Source: JAPOXR01 sp965221935
Lineage (GTDB): Bacteria; Pseudomonadota; Alphaproteobacteria; Rhodobacterales; Rhodobacteraceae
Length of the DNA stretch: 64,000 bases
Assembly (NCBI GenBank): GCA_965221935.1
Contig: CBDCSZ010000002.1
Location: 1-64,000 of the forward strand
Direction of reading: 5' to 3'
Shown here: positions 19,214 to 28,622 of the stretch, one piece after another
How positions within the stretch are numbered: position 1 is the first letter of the stretch
How the letters are laid out: every line of letters starts with the position of its first letter
The notes under the pieces: generated by a model
Database searches by the model: none
Seen by the model: the letters and a program-made list of their open reading frames with translations, nothing else
What the model was told of the DNA's origin: nothing
Program-made: the position numbers and the translations under genes

Positions 19214-19472
19214 GACGGCGTCTCTATCGTGATTGAATGCGCCTTGAGTGCAGCGACGGTATCCTTGATCGCGGTGGCGTGCAGATCCTGTCGCAGCTGC
19301 CCCCGGGACTTCCCCCGGCTCGCGAGCGCAGAGGGGCGCCGGACGGACAGTCCAGGACGAGACTGTGAACCGCTGTGCTTCAAGACGCTGCCAGTCTCCA
19401 CCGCCAACGCATTATCGGCCTCGCCAAGACCAACAAACGCGACCCGCTAATCCGGCCCACTGCACCGTTGCC
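19214..19472. other. Convergent intergenic region
   Basis: The region lies between the end of cap4 and the end of the minus-strand HEPN gene. Short frames on both strands carry no motif, and no strong hairpin followed by a T run is evident. Confidence 0.35.
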
Positions 19473-20819
19473 TCAGCCTCGGTCACCTGAAACTAACGGC
19501 CTGTTCCAGTCTTCGGGAGGACCCTCGCACAGCAGCTTGAACAGCGACTGCCGCGCGAGGTCGAAGCCTTTGACGAACCCCGAGTGAACCCTTTCCGGCG
19601 TAAGCTTGTGCAACCGGTTGTGAACGATGTCCGACCGCACGTCATAGAGTTCCTGCACGTTGTCACGGATTCTCTTCTCGCTCGCCGCATCCGTTCCCAA
19701 CAGCCGCGCCGTCCGGCTGCGCAACTTGCGTCCAATGTTGTTCTCGTCCAGCACAAACATCCGCTCAAGCGCCATCGCGACATCCAAAACCCTGTCACCG
19801 TTCGCGAACCGCCCGCTCCTGGAAAGCGCCTCCGACAACCGCGTAACGATGGGCGCCATCCTCTCGTAGCGAGTGCTCTCCCGGCTCCGAAAAGCCTCCT
19901 GCGCTTCCGCCAGCGCTTCCGGTCTTATCGAAGGACATTCGTCGAATCCGCTGCAGCCCTCTGCCGTCCAGCTCTGGTAGAACCCCGGGCTCTGCGTCTC
20001 CCGGCCCAGGAGCCGCCCGGCTGAGCCGTCGATCCGGTTCCACAATGCTGCGAGCGGTGCGACACGCGTCGCGTGACTGACCGCAAGCAAGTCCAGGAAC
20101 ACCGCCGCCTTCGGGAAAAACGGCGGCGTCGGCCTCACCGGCTTGTTCAGGTTGGCCTTTTGGCGCAATTCGGGCCGCCACCGGAACGGCCTGGCCACTG
20201 CCCCCACCGGACCCCAGCCGTGGAACCCCGCGCCTGACGGGGCGAAGTCCCTGACCGTCTCCTCGTCCACGAACCGCAGCACCTCTTCATACGGAAGGAG
20301 CACCATGCCGTCTGCAACCTCGATTCTCTCGGACAGGGTGAGCCCATAGAACAGGAACGCGTCGCAAGCCTCGTCGAGACTGCCGAGCGTGTCCGCCGCC
20401 GCCCCGTCTCCGATCGGAGAAAGGAATGCGTTCAACTCGCGCAGAGCCGTCCGGAACCCGTCTTGAGGCTGTTCCGCGGCCCGCGCCATCAGCCCGGCAA
20501 TCAGGGTCCCCGCATAGATATCCCCGCCGGAACCGGGGATCTCCATCGAGAAACGGTTGTCGCCGATCAAACGGCCCGTTACCGCGACCCTCTCTAGCGT
20601 CGGATGGACCAGCAGCGCGTGCCGCACCGGATCCAGCACCGCGCGCAACGGCGCGTAGTGCGCTTCCATGCCCAACAGCCTGCCGTTGCGCACCTCGTCG
20701 TAGAGCAGGCGCAGATCGTCCAGCGGGAATGGCGACGGTCCGCCGTCCCTCAGGCCGATCACGCGCCCATACCTTTCCTGATCTTCGCGAAGAAAAGGCT
20801 CCTGCACCCGGCGACACAT
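19473..20819 (-). CDS. HEPN-domain protein (ApeA-like C-terminus), candidate defence effector
   Basis: Start ATG 20819 gives 448 residues (MCRRVQEPFLREDQERYGRV); longer in-frame starts exist but their extension is low-complexity. The first ~300 residues are unplaced, with SMEIPGSGGDIYAGTLIAGL and a Trp/Gly/Pro-rich middle (FAPSGAGFHGWGPVGAVARP). The final ~120 residues (VLDVAMALERMFVLDENNIG, then a segment with YDVRSDIVHNR) have the R-x(4-6)-H HEPN motif that in ApeA-type proteins marks an RNase or its relative. It is convergent with the CBASS operon. A role in phage defence is inferred from domain and neighbours only. Confidence 0.5.
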   Translation of the reverse strand: MCRRVQEPFLREDQERYGRVIGLRDGGPSPFPLDDLRLLYDEVRNGRLLGMEAHYAPLRAVLDPVRHALLVHPTLERVAVTGRLIGDNRFSMEIPGSGGDIYAGTLIAGLMARAAEQPQDGFRTALRELNAFLSPIGDGAAADTLGSLDEACDAFLFYGLTLSERIEVADGMVLLPYEEVLRFVDEETVRDFAPSGAGFHGWGPVGAVARPFRWRPELRQKANLNKPVRPTPPFFPKAAVFLDLLAVSHATRVAPLAALWNRIDGSAGRLLGRETQSPGFYQSWTAEGCSGFDECPSIRPEALAEAQEAFRSRESTRYERMAPIVTRLSEALSRSGRFANGDRVLDVAMALERMFVLDENNIGRKLRSRTARLLGTDAASEKRIRDNVQELYDVRSDIVHNRLHKLTPERVHSGFVKGFDLARQSLFKLLCEGPPEDWNRPLVSGDRG

Positions 20820-21527
20820 GTGCGAACTTCCACCCGCTCCTGAAGCGTCGGCCCCCGCCTCGGTCGACCGGAGCCGTCCCTCGTTTGCCGCGATCCCGGC
20901 CCGGCTCCACGACCGGGCGCCCGCGCGCACCGTGCCCGTGCTCCTTTTCGGCGCCGCCGGCCCTTTCGCCCCGGCCGGCGGCGCTTAGTTCCCCTGGCTC
21001 TCGACGGAGCCCCTGAACCGCCTGCCAGGCGGACCCGTCCGGCCGCTGCCGGTCGACATCGGGCGCTACTGCTACCGCTCGGGCTTCGTCGCACGGCGCT
21101 CGGTTGAAAACCTGCCCCCCTTCCGGGCGCTGGAGCAGGCCGTGCGCGAGACTGCACGCGGCGAGAACGATCTGCCCGGCGGCTAGCCGCGCCACGGACA
21201 TGCGGCGTTGCAAATCCGAGTCCATCGCCCCGTCGATCGACTGGTGTCGATGCAGCATTGCCCGGTCGCTGTTTTCCCGATCCCGGCCCGTCCCGTGACT
21301 TGTCCGAATCAACGGTGTAGGAAGGCCCCGGCGAAGGCGTTTTCGTCGCCCCCTTCCCGGCGCAAGCGGACCGCGCCTGTCTCGCGACCGCATTGCCACC
21401 GGGAGACAATGGCGTTCACGCGGAGCCAGGAGATTGATCAAATCCGCATTCTTTTTGATTACACATTTATTCGAGAACAGAGTTTATTTCTATATATCAA
21501 CGTACTAAGTCTTTTCTTGATCTAACG
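20820..21527. other. Debris region with an unplaced short coding tail on the plus strand
   Basis: A plus-strand frame ending TAG at 21184-21186 encodes a protein-like tail (GGPVRPLPVDIGRYCYRSGF, then RALEQAVRETARGENDLPGG) without an identifiable start. The region then becomes AT-rich (21440-21520). I read it as remnant sequence at the edge of old insertions. Confidence 0.3.
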
Positions 21528-21671
21528 GTGCCCAAGATCGCTCGTCTTGGTGGCTATCTCGCCCGCGCCAAGGACCCGCCGCCCGGAAACATCGTCATGT
21601 GGCGCAGCCTCACACGCCTCAACGACATAACCCTCGGTGCAACATTGCAAATCGACGTTGTGGGTAATTGA
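21528..21671 (+). pseudogene. C-terminal remnant of a Tn5/IS4-type transposase
   Basis: A 47-residue frame to TGA 21669-21671 reads VPKIARLGGYLARAKDPPPG, then NIVMWRSLTRLNDI. This aligns with the last segment of the intact transposase at 6902-9244 (VAHLGGYRDRKHDPEPGNQI, then MWHGQTRLTSAALG). The rest of the gene is missing. It is evidence of another, older element of this kind beside the defence genes. Confidence 0.6.
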
Positions 21672-22887
21672 AAGCTTCGGCGGATGGTTACCATAGTCAA
21701 GTCAACATGCTTGCTTGTCGGCATGCCGGCCTAGCTGCAGTCCAAACTCGCGATCAACGCCCTTTGGCGCGCGTGCGTCGGGTAGGACACTGGCGCGCGC
21801 ACCATAGGTCACGTTTCCAGCGTCCCCCCTAAAATTCCGGACTTCCGGTTTTCCCGGGTCCGGCTTCAAGCGTCAGGCACCCCCGCAGGAGTTCGTTACG
21901 GTGCCTTCCGCGACATCCGCCACGCTCAAGGCTGACCCAGCCATACCCGTGGCATCATCCCGCGTTTACGCCGCCCTTCGGCTCGACAGCACCACCCCTT
22001 TCAACCGGGGTGGTATCCTCGGTCGGCGCCGGGCTCTGAGTCCCGGCATGACCTGCCGTCTTCGCCACCTGAGCCCAGAGGCCCTCGCTCCGGACGGGTT
22101 GTGTTATTCCGTCCATCACCGCTTAATCGGCCTCATCCGCCAGTCAGGAGGACTCCGCGTCCTTTCCCGTACTCCGGTTATGGACACGGTCCTTGACATT
22201 CGAGGGTCACAACATCCTGTCTGTCCTCCTCACCTTCCGGACTTTCACCACTGAACCCTCCGGGATTGCCGCCACCTGTACGCCGGGCGATCCGATGCGT
22301 GCATCTCAGTTCTTCCGCACCGGCACTGGCCATCGGGCAGAGCGGAGACCCTTGGCATCCTCCAATACCCCCGCAAGTCGGATTCCATGCGGGGAGCGTT
22401 TTTTCGACGCTTCATACGGACGTTCGCTTTCGCTACGGCCCTCCCGGTTGTTCGCCTCCCTGTCCGACCGGACCAGAGGGACATCGTCCTCCCAGCCCAC
22501 AGAGGCTTTTACGTCCCCGCTTCCGGACGCCGGGTCACCCCGACACCCGTGGGGATATGACTACGACGCCAAACTGAGAATTGCGCCGGCGGGACTTCCA
22601 CCCGCAAGTTCAGCAGCTAGTCTCGCTGCACCCGCTCCTTCACCGGCTCCCGTGCTCTGTCGCCACAGTATCGACGTCACCAGGGGACCCGAAGCAGCAT
22701 ATCCCGCGCGCTGCGGATGCTACCTTCCTTCGACCCTGGGGAGGCGCACCCTGCCACAACAATCAGGTTTGCAGTGCTGTCTGTCCATGGGCAGATGCAG
22801 GAGCCTGCCCGGATTGAGGCCATGAACCCGTCCGCTGACTTCATGGCTGCCCTCTACCTGCGCGATCGGCTCTCCGCTGCAGGGGCG
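21672..22887 (-). other. Possible 5' ribozyme portion of a group II intron, without maturase gene
   Basis: There is no convincing protein gene in 1.2 kb. The plus-strand open frames are rich in Pro, Ser and Arg and look like antisense of structured RNA. Read on the minus strand from about 22775 down to 21840 the sequence is full of short complementary blocks and of phrases common in group II intron domain I (GTGCGCC at the start, GGTGGAAGTCCCGCC, GTGGTGAAAGTCCGG). No reverse-transcriptase frame and no domain V were found, so if this is an intron it is truncated. Low confidence. Confidence 0.25.
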
Positions 22888-23736
22888 CTACGAAGTCTGC
22901 TCGATCCGCTTGAGAAGCCAGCGCGCGGTGACCACCACGATCTGCAACCGAAACAAGGCATCGTGCTGACTAGAGATGCCGGGATGCGCACCGTCCGAGT
23001 GCAACAGTTTGGCGAGGCCCGGAAGGAACGCGTGACCATTGCCGTCGCTAAACTCATGCTTCTCGCGCGACAGAAAACCCTTTTCCGCCAGGAGCTGTCG
23101 TTTTTGCAGACCTCCACGTCGCGTCGCGGATTCCGCAGGATAGAGCCTGTCGGCAATGCCATCGGTCAGCGCCTCCAGGAAAGCCCTGCATTGGCTGTTC
23201 GCCGCCTCCCAGTTTCCTTGAGCGATATTCTTCTTCGCACTGTCCAGATGCACCCCGGCCACCGACAATTCATATCCGGCAAGAAGGGTATCGACCTCAC
23301 TCGAAGATTCGGGCAGGCCGGCGAACTCCGGCATTGCGAGCCCGATACCCGTGATTTCCTGGTAATCGCCGTCCCAATCGTCACCGGCTTCCTTCAGCAG
23401 CGCATAGCCGTCGAGATTCAGATATCGTTCGAGCCTGTCCCACATCTCGACATTTTGCCCCGACCTCCTCCCGAAGCGTCGGATGGCTTCCTCAACCACC
23501 ACGACCGACAAGGTTCTTTCGCCATACCCGGTATGCACCACATGGTCCGGATGGGTCGCGGCGAACTTCTTCAGCTCAAGCATCGTCTTCGATATCGATC
23601 CCCGACCCGGAACAGCCTCGGAAAGGCCGTATTCCAGTAGCAGGCTTTCGAGTTCAGCATTTGTCGGGATCCCCTCAAGAATGTTGCACGCGATGGTAAT
23701 CGCACCGACCCCAACGGTGGGTTGCCGAGCTGTCAT
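22888..23736 (-). CDS. Abortive-infection-like protein with C-terminal Abi-C-type helical domain
   Basis: A 282-residue soluble protein. The N-terminal half is unplaced (NAELESLLLEYGLSEAVPGR, then a section ending IRRFGRRSGQNVEMW). The C-terminal ~130 residues (QCRAFLEALTDGIADRLYP, then LSREKHEFSDGNGHAFLPGL and LLHSDGAHPGISS) resemble the helical HEPN-like module of Abi-C proteins, in which a conserved H-x-G/GAH segment marks the core. Position among CBASS, HEPN and integrase remnants supports a defence or mobile-island role. The family call is tentative. Confidence 0.4.
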   Translation of the reverse strand: MTARQPTVGVGAITIACNILEGIPTNAELESLLLEYGLSEAVPGRGSISKTMLELKKFAATHPDHVVHTGYGERTLSVVVVEEAIRRFGRRSGQNVEMWDRLERYLNLDGYALLKEAGDDWDGDYQEITGIGLAMPEFAGLPESSSEVDTLLAGYELSVAGVHLDSAKKNIAQGNWEAANSQCRAFLEALTDGIADRLYPAESATRRGGLQKRQLLAEKGFLSREKHEFSDGNGHAFLPGLAKLLHSDGAHPGISSQHDALFRLQIVVVTARWLLKRIEQTS

Positions 23737-23815
23737 GTCGCTGCCCTCCTGTGAGCGTGCGTTCTACCGAGTGTCTTCCAATCGATGCACGAGTCTTCGA
23801 ATGCGCAATGCGTCT

Positions 23816-24097
23816 TTACGCTGACCGTCCATCCTCCTTCCTGGCCCGGTCCTCCGCCATTGAGTTTCCTTCCTGCCCCGGATATCCGGTCAATATATCC
23901 GCTGCAGTGCTCTCCGAGATACTCACCGCCAATTCCTTCACCCAGTCCGAGGCGAGATGGGCATACCGCTCCGTGGTCTGCACCTCCGAATGACCGAGCA
24001 GGCGCCCGATCATGGGCAGACTCTCGCCGAGCGCCAGCGCCCGGGAAGCGAAATTGCTGCCGGCAGTCTTGGATGGGCCGGTGAGTTCGATACCGAA
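23816..24097 (-). pseudogene. C-terminal remnant of a tyrosine recombinase (phage-type integrase)
   Basis: The frame contains FASRALALGESLPMIGRLLG, then HSEVQTTERYAHLASDWVKE, the catalytic C-terminus of a site-specific tyrosine recombinase with the late His in GHS and the nucleophilic Tyr in ERYAHL. The upstream HxLRHxFAS box is corrupted (TGPSKTAGSNFAS keeps only the end), and everything N-terminal is replaced by IS110-like sequence. It is inactive, but it marks the defence island as formerly integrase-borne. Confidence 0.6.
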
Positions 24098-24119
24098 GGC
24101 GGCATGGACGAGGCGGTCG

Positions 24120-24262
24120 AGGATGGCCAATCGCCTCGGCGAAGCGGCGTGTGCGCAGCGGGTTGACGAGCACCACCTCGAGACCCTGGGCTTGCAGGGG
24201 CTAGTGCACCGAGCGGTGGTAGCGCCCGGTGATTGCGGATGGGAGGAATGGATTTTCGGCAA
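24120..24262 (-). pseudogene. IS110-family transposase fragment
   Basis: One minus-strand frame reads TGRYHRSVH, an in-frame TAG, then PLQAQGLEVVLVNPLRTRRF and AEAIG. This matches the IS110/IS1111 DEDD-transposase pattern 'TG.YHR.L...L...G..V.VVNP...R.FA.A.G'. Only ~45 residues remain, joined directly to the integrase remnant. The stop codon shows that it is decayed. Confidence 0.5.
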
Positions 24263-24380
24263 GCGGCGCCCGCGTCGCGTCATTGACTCGCTGGTGGGCG
24301 ACTGGACACTGCGGCATCATCGCGCCTGAGTAGGCTTCACCGGCGTGCACTTGGGCGAATCTCTTCGGGCTGACCGCAGC

Positions 24381-25253
24381 ATGCGCCATCACCACGTTCC
24401 GGAGTTCCTCCTGAGGGAATGGGCCGACACTTCAAGCGACCGAATGGTCGAGGCCTTTCGGCTCGATATCGAGGAGCTTCCCTCCAAGCGCTGGGCTCCC
24501 AAGGCGACCGGGTACGAGCAAGATCTCTACGCGCTCACCGAGCCCTCGGTCGCGGGGATCCGTCGACAGGCAGTGGAGACGGATTTCCTACAGCAGCTTG
24601 ACAATTCCGCTGCCAACGTCCTGCGGAAGCTCGCGACCACGGGGTTTTCTGATCTCACGGAACAGGATCGGGTCAGCTGGTCGTGCTTCGTCACTTCGCT
24701 TCTTTCGCGTACGCCGGAGGCTATTGCTCTCATTCAAGAGCTCGGCCAGCATCACATCAACGCCTCGCTTGCGGACAAGCCCGAGGAGTACGAGGCGCTT
24801 GCCGATGCCTCTGATCCCCCGACGTTGACGAAGTGGCTTGAAGCTAATCTTCCAGGGTTCATCGAAAACTTCGGAAAGCTGTCCTTGCCTGCATTCATCA
24901 CCGGTCCGAAGCTCGTCGAGGATCTGCTGCACATGAAGTGGATGTTGTGGGACTTCAGCGGTCAGAAGAATCACCTGTTGCTCTCAGACCGTCCCTGCAT
25001 CACCACGACCGGCAAGGACGATCCGAACTTTGTGCTCTCGTTGCCCATCGGCCCCTGGAAGGCATTCATGGTAATCAAGACGGAGCGCGTCGCGAGCATC
25101 GTTCGGAATTTCGATTCGAGTACGCTGCTGTTGCGCATGAACGAGAGCGCTGTGACCAATGCCAGCATGCGCGTGTATGGACGCGATGCGTCTCCTCGGC
25201 GTTTCATCCTCAACCGGTTGCGGCGCGTGAGGTGTTCTGCGCCTTCGACATGA
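24381..25253 (+). CDS. DUF4238 family protein
   Basis: ATG 24381 gives 290 residues beginning MRHHHVPEFLLREWADTSSD, the hallmark opening of DUF4238 (H-H-x-V-P-x-F-L-L-R-x-[FW]). Further family-like positions are KATGYEQDLYAL, the central helical FSDLTEQDRVSWSCFVTSLL, and LLLSDRPCITT. DUF4238 proteins are soluble, of unknown function, and recurrent in genomic islands near defence genes. The gene is intact. An upstream in-frame codon at 24345 has no better ribosome-binding site. Confidence 0.7.
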   Translation: MRHHHVPEFLLREWADTSSDRMVEAFRLDIEELPSKRWAPKATGYEQDLYALTEPSVAGIRRQAVETDFLQQLDNSAANVLRKLATTGFSDLTEQDRVSWSCFVTSLLSRTPEAIALIQELGQHHINASLADKPEEYEALADASDPPTLTKWLEANLPGFIENFGKLSLPAFITGPKLVEDLLHMKWMLWDFSGQKNHLLLSDRPCITTTGKDDPNFVLSLPIGPWKAFMVIKTERVASIVRNFDSSTLLLRMNESAVTNASMRVYGRDASPRRFILNRLRRVRCSAPST

Positions 25254-25786
25254 ACTCCCCGGACATTGTCAACTTACTCGAACACGACACCGTCCCGGTC
25301 TCCATCCCGCGTGTACCGATACGCGAGGTGAGACCTATGCATCCGCCGAAGACCGCGGGGGTGTCCAGTCTGATTTTGAGCAGCGGCTGGCTCGGAGCGA
25401 AGCGATCCCGCACGCACTCGCCGTACAAAGGGGGCCTACGTATTCTGCGGTCTTCGACGGATGCATACACCGAAACCGCCAAAGCGATCAATTCATCCAT
25501 GAATGGGCTCCGCGCGACTTCAGCTACAGCTGCACTACCCGCTGGCAGCCGGCTTCTCGTTCCAATTCATCGCAGGCTTGGCGGGCGCGCCCGCCTGTAT
25601 CGAGTCATCGCCCCAAATCAAATCCAAGGAGATCGTCGGCAATGCCGTCCGCGACCCGAGCCGTCGACATCCAGGCCAGTCAACACCGCCGCATCAGGCA
25701 ACACCGGTCCGTAACCATCCGGCGTAGGCCGCCTGTTCGGATCTGGGGAGTTTTGTCAGGCTGAGCGCTCGGGGAGTGGGTGCTTC
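25254..25786. other. Intergenic stretch before the IS66 element
   Basis: There is no supported gene. On the minus strand near 25284-25330 a short frame ends TRDGDRDGVVFE before a stop, resembling the tail of an Excalibur-type calcium-binding motif. The rest of such a gene is not readable, so it may be a decayed remnant. Confidence 0.3.
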
Positions 25787-25823
25787 GTAAGTGTCCACTT
25801 CGATTTTGGTGGACGCTTAGCTG

Positions 25824-26255
25824 ATGTCGAGTTCCGAGGAGAAGCCGGGCGCGGCGGGCGGCGGATCGCTTGGTCGCCGCCGGCGCCGGCGGTGGAGCGA
25901 GGCGCAGAAGCGACAGATCGTGGCGGAGACCCACGAGCCGGGGGTCTCGGTGCCGATGGTGGCGCAGCGCTACAACCTGAATGCCAACCAGGTGTTCAGG
26001 TGGCGACGGCTGTTTTGCGAGCTTGAGCGCGGCGCCGGCGCCGGCCGGTTTGTGCCGGTCGTCGTCGAGGGGGCACCAGGCCACGAGGCGGGCGCTGCGG
26101 CGATGAGCCCGCAGTCCGACGATGACGTCGCGGTGGGAGTGCCGGCGACTGGGAGGATAGAGATCGTGCTGGCGGGCGATCGCCGGGTGATCGTCGACCG
26201 GGCGGTCGACTCCTCGGCGCTGGCGCGTGTGATCGCGGTGCTGGAGCGGCGATGA
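25824..26255 (+). CDS. tnpA: IS66 accessory protein TnpA
   Basis: A 143-residue basic protein with a helix-turn-helix of the IS3/IS66 orf A type: RRRWSEAQKRQIVAETHEPG, then VSVPMVAQRYNLNANQVFRW. It probably binds the element ends. The stop overlaps the start of tnpB (ATGA at 26252-26255), as is usual for this family. Confidence 0.88.
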   Translation: MSSSEEKPGAAGGGSLGRRRRRRWSEAQKRQIVAETHEPGVSVPMVAQRYNLNANQVFRWRRLFCELERGAGAGRFVPVVVEGAPGHEAGAAAMSPQSDDDVAVGVPATGRIEIVLAGDRRVIVDRAVDSSALARVIAVLERR

Positions 26256-26599
26256 TCCCTATTCCGAGCGGTGTGCGGGTCTGGCTCGCGACCGGGGTGA
26301 CGGACATGCGTCGCGGCATGAACACGCTGGCGCTGCAGGTTCAGCAGGAGCTTGGGCGCGATCCCCATGTGGGGGATCTCTATGTCTTCCGCGGACGCAG
26401 AGGCGATCTGATCAAGATCCTGTGGCACGACGGTATCGGGATATCGCTCTACGCGAAGCGTCTGGAGCGTGGTCGGTTTCCGTGGCCGTCGACGGCGGGC
26501 GGGGCGGTATCGATCAGTGCAGCGCAACTCGGCTACCTGCTGGAGGGGATCGAGTGGCGCAACCCGGTGCGGACCTGGCGGCCGTCGCGGGCGGGCTGA
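26252..26599 (+). CDS. tnpB: IS66 Orf2 protein TnpB
   Basis: A 115-residue protein with the conserved TnpB pattern: WLATGVTDMRRGMNTLALQV, then DLYVFRGRRGDLIKILWHDG and GISLYAKRLERGRFPWP. It is required for transposition in studied IS66 elements, though its biochemical role is not settled. Full length and intact; translationally coupled to tnpA. Confidence 0.93.
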   Translation: MIPIPSGVRVWLATGVTDMRRGMNTLALQVQQELGRDPHVGDLYVFRGRRGDLIKILWHDGIGISLYAKRLERGRFPWPSTAGGAVSISAAQLGYLLEGIEWRNPVRTWRPSRAG

Positions 26600-26678
26600 G
26601 GCCCAGCAACACAATCTGGGCGGCCCATCACGATTAGCAATTGCCGTGAGCGGGCGAATCTGATTCGCTCCCGGCCCC

Positions 26679-28265
26679 ATGACCGGTACGGCCCGCTGCG
26701 ACGTTGAAGTCCTCGAAGCAGCCCTTGCGGCGTCGCAGGCGCGGGCGGCTGCGGCCGAGGCGCAGATCGCTTCCCTGACGCTGATGATCGAGAAGCTCCG
26801 CCGCGCCCTCTACGGCCGGCGGTCCGAGCGCAGTGAGCGTCTTCTCGACCAGCTGGAACTGGCCCTCGACGACGTCACGGCGAGCAAGACTGAGGACGCG
26901 CTGGCGGCCGAGAAGGCGGCGGCCGGGAGCACCGAGGTCAAGGGCGTCGTCCGCCGCAAGCCGGCGCGCAAACCCTTCCCCGATCATCTGCCGCGCGAAC
27001 GCGTGGTGGTGCCGGGGCCGACTGCCTGCGCGTGCTGTGGGTCGGAGCGGCTGTCGAAGATCGGCGAGGACGTGACCGAGACCCTGGAGGTGATCCCGCG
27101 CCGGTGGAAGGTGATCCAGACGGTGCGCGAGAAGTTCAGCTGCCGGAAGTGTGAGACCATCTCCCAGCCGCCTGCACCCTTCCACGCGACGCCGCGCGGC
27201 TGGGCGGGCCCGAACCTGCTGGCGACGATCATCTTCGAGAAGTACGGGCAGCATCAGCCTCTGAACCGGCAGAGGGACCGCTACGCGAGAGAGGGCGTCG
27301 ATCTGAGCCTGTCGACACTGGCCGACCAGGTGGGCGCGTGCGCTGTGGCGCTGAAGCCGCTGCACGAGCTGATCGCGGCGCATGTTCTGGCGGCAGAGCG
27401 TTTGCACGGCGACGACACGCCTGTGCCGGTTCTGGCCAAGGGGAAGACCGACACCGCGCGCGCCTGGGTCTATGTGCGCGACGACGCGCCCTTCGCCGGC
27501 CCGGATCCGCCTGCGGCGCTGTTCCGCTATTCCCGAGACCGCTCAGGCGATCACCCGGTCGAGCATCTTCGGAGCTTCACAGGCATCCTGCAGGCTGACG
27601 CCTATGCCGGCTACCGGCGGCTCTACGCGCCCGGCCGCTCACCGGGGCCGGTGACCGAGGCGCTGTGCTGGAGCCATGGCCGACGCAAGTTCTATGAGCT
27701 CGCCGACATCGCGGCGAACAAGAGGCGCGGCAAGCGCGCGCCGCCGATCTCGCCACTGGCGCTGGAAGCGGTGACGCGGATCGACGCGCTCTTCGATATC
27801 GAGCGCACGCTCAACGGCGAGAGTGCCGCCCGTCGCCTGGCCGTGCGCCGGGAACGGAGCGCGCCGCTCGTCGCCGATCTTGAGGACTGGATGCGCACCG
27901 AGCGCGCCGGGCTCTCGCGCCACGCGGCCGTGGCCAAGGCCATGGACTACATGCTCAAGCGCTGGGAGGGCTTCGCCCGCTTCCTCGACGACGGCCGCAT
28001 CTGCCTGACCAACAACGCCGCAGAGAGGGCGCTGCGCGGCATCGCGCTCGGACGCAAGTCCTGGCTCTTCGCCGGCTCCGATCGCGGCGGCGAGCGGGCT
28101 GCGGTGATGTACACCCTCATCGGCACCGCCAGGCTCAACGACGCCGACCCCCAGGCCTGGCTCGCCGACGTCCTCGACCGCATCGCCGAGCAGCCGCAGA
28201 CCCGGCTGCCCGAGCTCCTCCCCTGGCACTGGAAGGCCGAAGGGCAGCAGACTCTCGCCGCGTAG
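26679..28265 (+). CDS. tnpC: IS66 DDE transposase TnpC
   Basis: A 528-residue protein. It has an N-terminal coiled segment (AEAQIASLTLMIEKLRRALY, then GRRSERSERLLDQLE), a zinc-finger region (ACACCGSERLSKIGED and CRKCETI), and a DDE core: Asp in ERLHGDDTPVPVL, second Asp in LQADAYAGYRRLY, and Glu in LTNNAAERALRGIALGRKSW. A C-terminal domain follows (AAVMYTLIGTARLNDADPQA). Catalytic residues are present, so it should be active if the ends are recognised. Confidence 0.94.
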   Translation: MTGTARCDVEVLEAALAASQARAAAAEAQIASLTLMIEKLRRALYGRRSERSERLLDQLELALDDVTASKTEDALAAEKAAAGSTEVKGVVRRKPARKPFPDHLPRERVVVPGPTACACCGSERLSKIGEDVTETLEVIPRRWKVIQTVREKFSCRKCETISQPPAPFHATPRGWAGPNLLATIIFEKYGQHQPLNRQRDRYAREGVDLSLSTLADQVGACAVALKPLHELIAAHVLAAERLHGDDTPVPVLAKGKTDTARAWVYVRDDAPFAGPDPPAALFRYSRDRSGDHPVEHLRSFTGILQADAYAGYRRLYAPGRSPGPVTEALCWSHGRRKFYELADIAANKRRGKRAPPISPLALEAVTRIDALFDIERTLNGESAARRLAVRRERSAPLVADLEDWMRTERAGLSRHAAVAKAMDYMLKRWEGFARFLDDGRICLTNNAAERALRGIALGRKSWLFAGSDRGGERAAVMYTLIGTARLNDADPQAWLADVLDRIAEQPQTRLPELLPWHWKAEGQQTLAA

Positions 28266-28350
28266 CTGGCTCTCTCCACTCGAGACTGACTGGGCGTCCA
28301 GCGCCGGCAAAATCATGCCCAATAGAGCGCGGCCTTCACCGGATGCTCAC

Positions 28351-28584
28351 ACCGGTCCTGTCAACACGGCCACTCCAAACACCGATCCCGTCGACACAGC
28401 CTGTTGACCCGGCCCCGTTGACCCGGATTCCCGCATTCGCCTTACGAGCCCATCCGGCTCCGCAATGCCTTTCGGCGACAGCCGTATCACCTATGCCGCC
28501 ACCGGTACCAGGTATGCCGCGCCCGCATTACGGTGTTGACCATGTGTTGACAGGGCTAGTTTTCGTCAAATTCCAAGAATCAAA
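28351..28584. other. Spacer between IS66 and the rRNA operon terminator
   Basis: No gene is seen. A GTTGACC/TGTTGAC-like short word recurs (28367-28552), giving a mildly repetitive region. Confidence 0.35.
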
Positions 28585-28618
28585 AAGCCCTTGAAAACAT
28601 CACTGTTTTCAAGGGCTT
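28585..28618 (-). terminator. Rho-independent terminator of the rRNA operon
   Basis: A 15-bp perfect stem (28585-28599 with 28604-28618) has a 4-base loop. On the minus strand it is followed directly by a T run (TTTTTG). It lies four bases beyond the initiator tRNA gene, so it ends the rrn transcript. Confidence 0.92.
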
Positions 28619-28622
28619 GTTT

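Larger units (their letters stand above)
25787..28350 (+). mobile_element. IS66-family insertion sequence
   Basis: The element carries tnpA, tnpB and tnpC in the canonical order. The left end begins GTAAGTGTCC at 25787. The right end, read inward on the minus strand from 28350, begins GTGAGCATCCGGTGAAGG, a typical IS66 terminus, so the ends match imperfectly. The 2564-bp length fits the family. No 8-bp target duplication is visible, so one flank may have been rearranged. Confidence 0.85.

Noticed and set aside
22193..22825. A 210-residue plus-strand protein
   Set aside because: Pro/Ser/Arg-rich with no motif, overlapping frames and self-complementary DNA; looks like antisense of structured RNA rather than a gene.
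25779..28358. An 8-bp target duplication around IS66
   Set aside because: The flanks GGTGCTTC and ACCGGTCC do not match, so no duplication is claimed.
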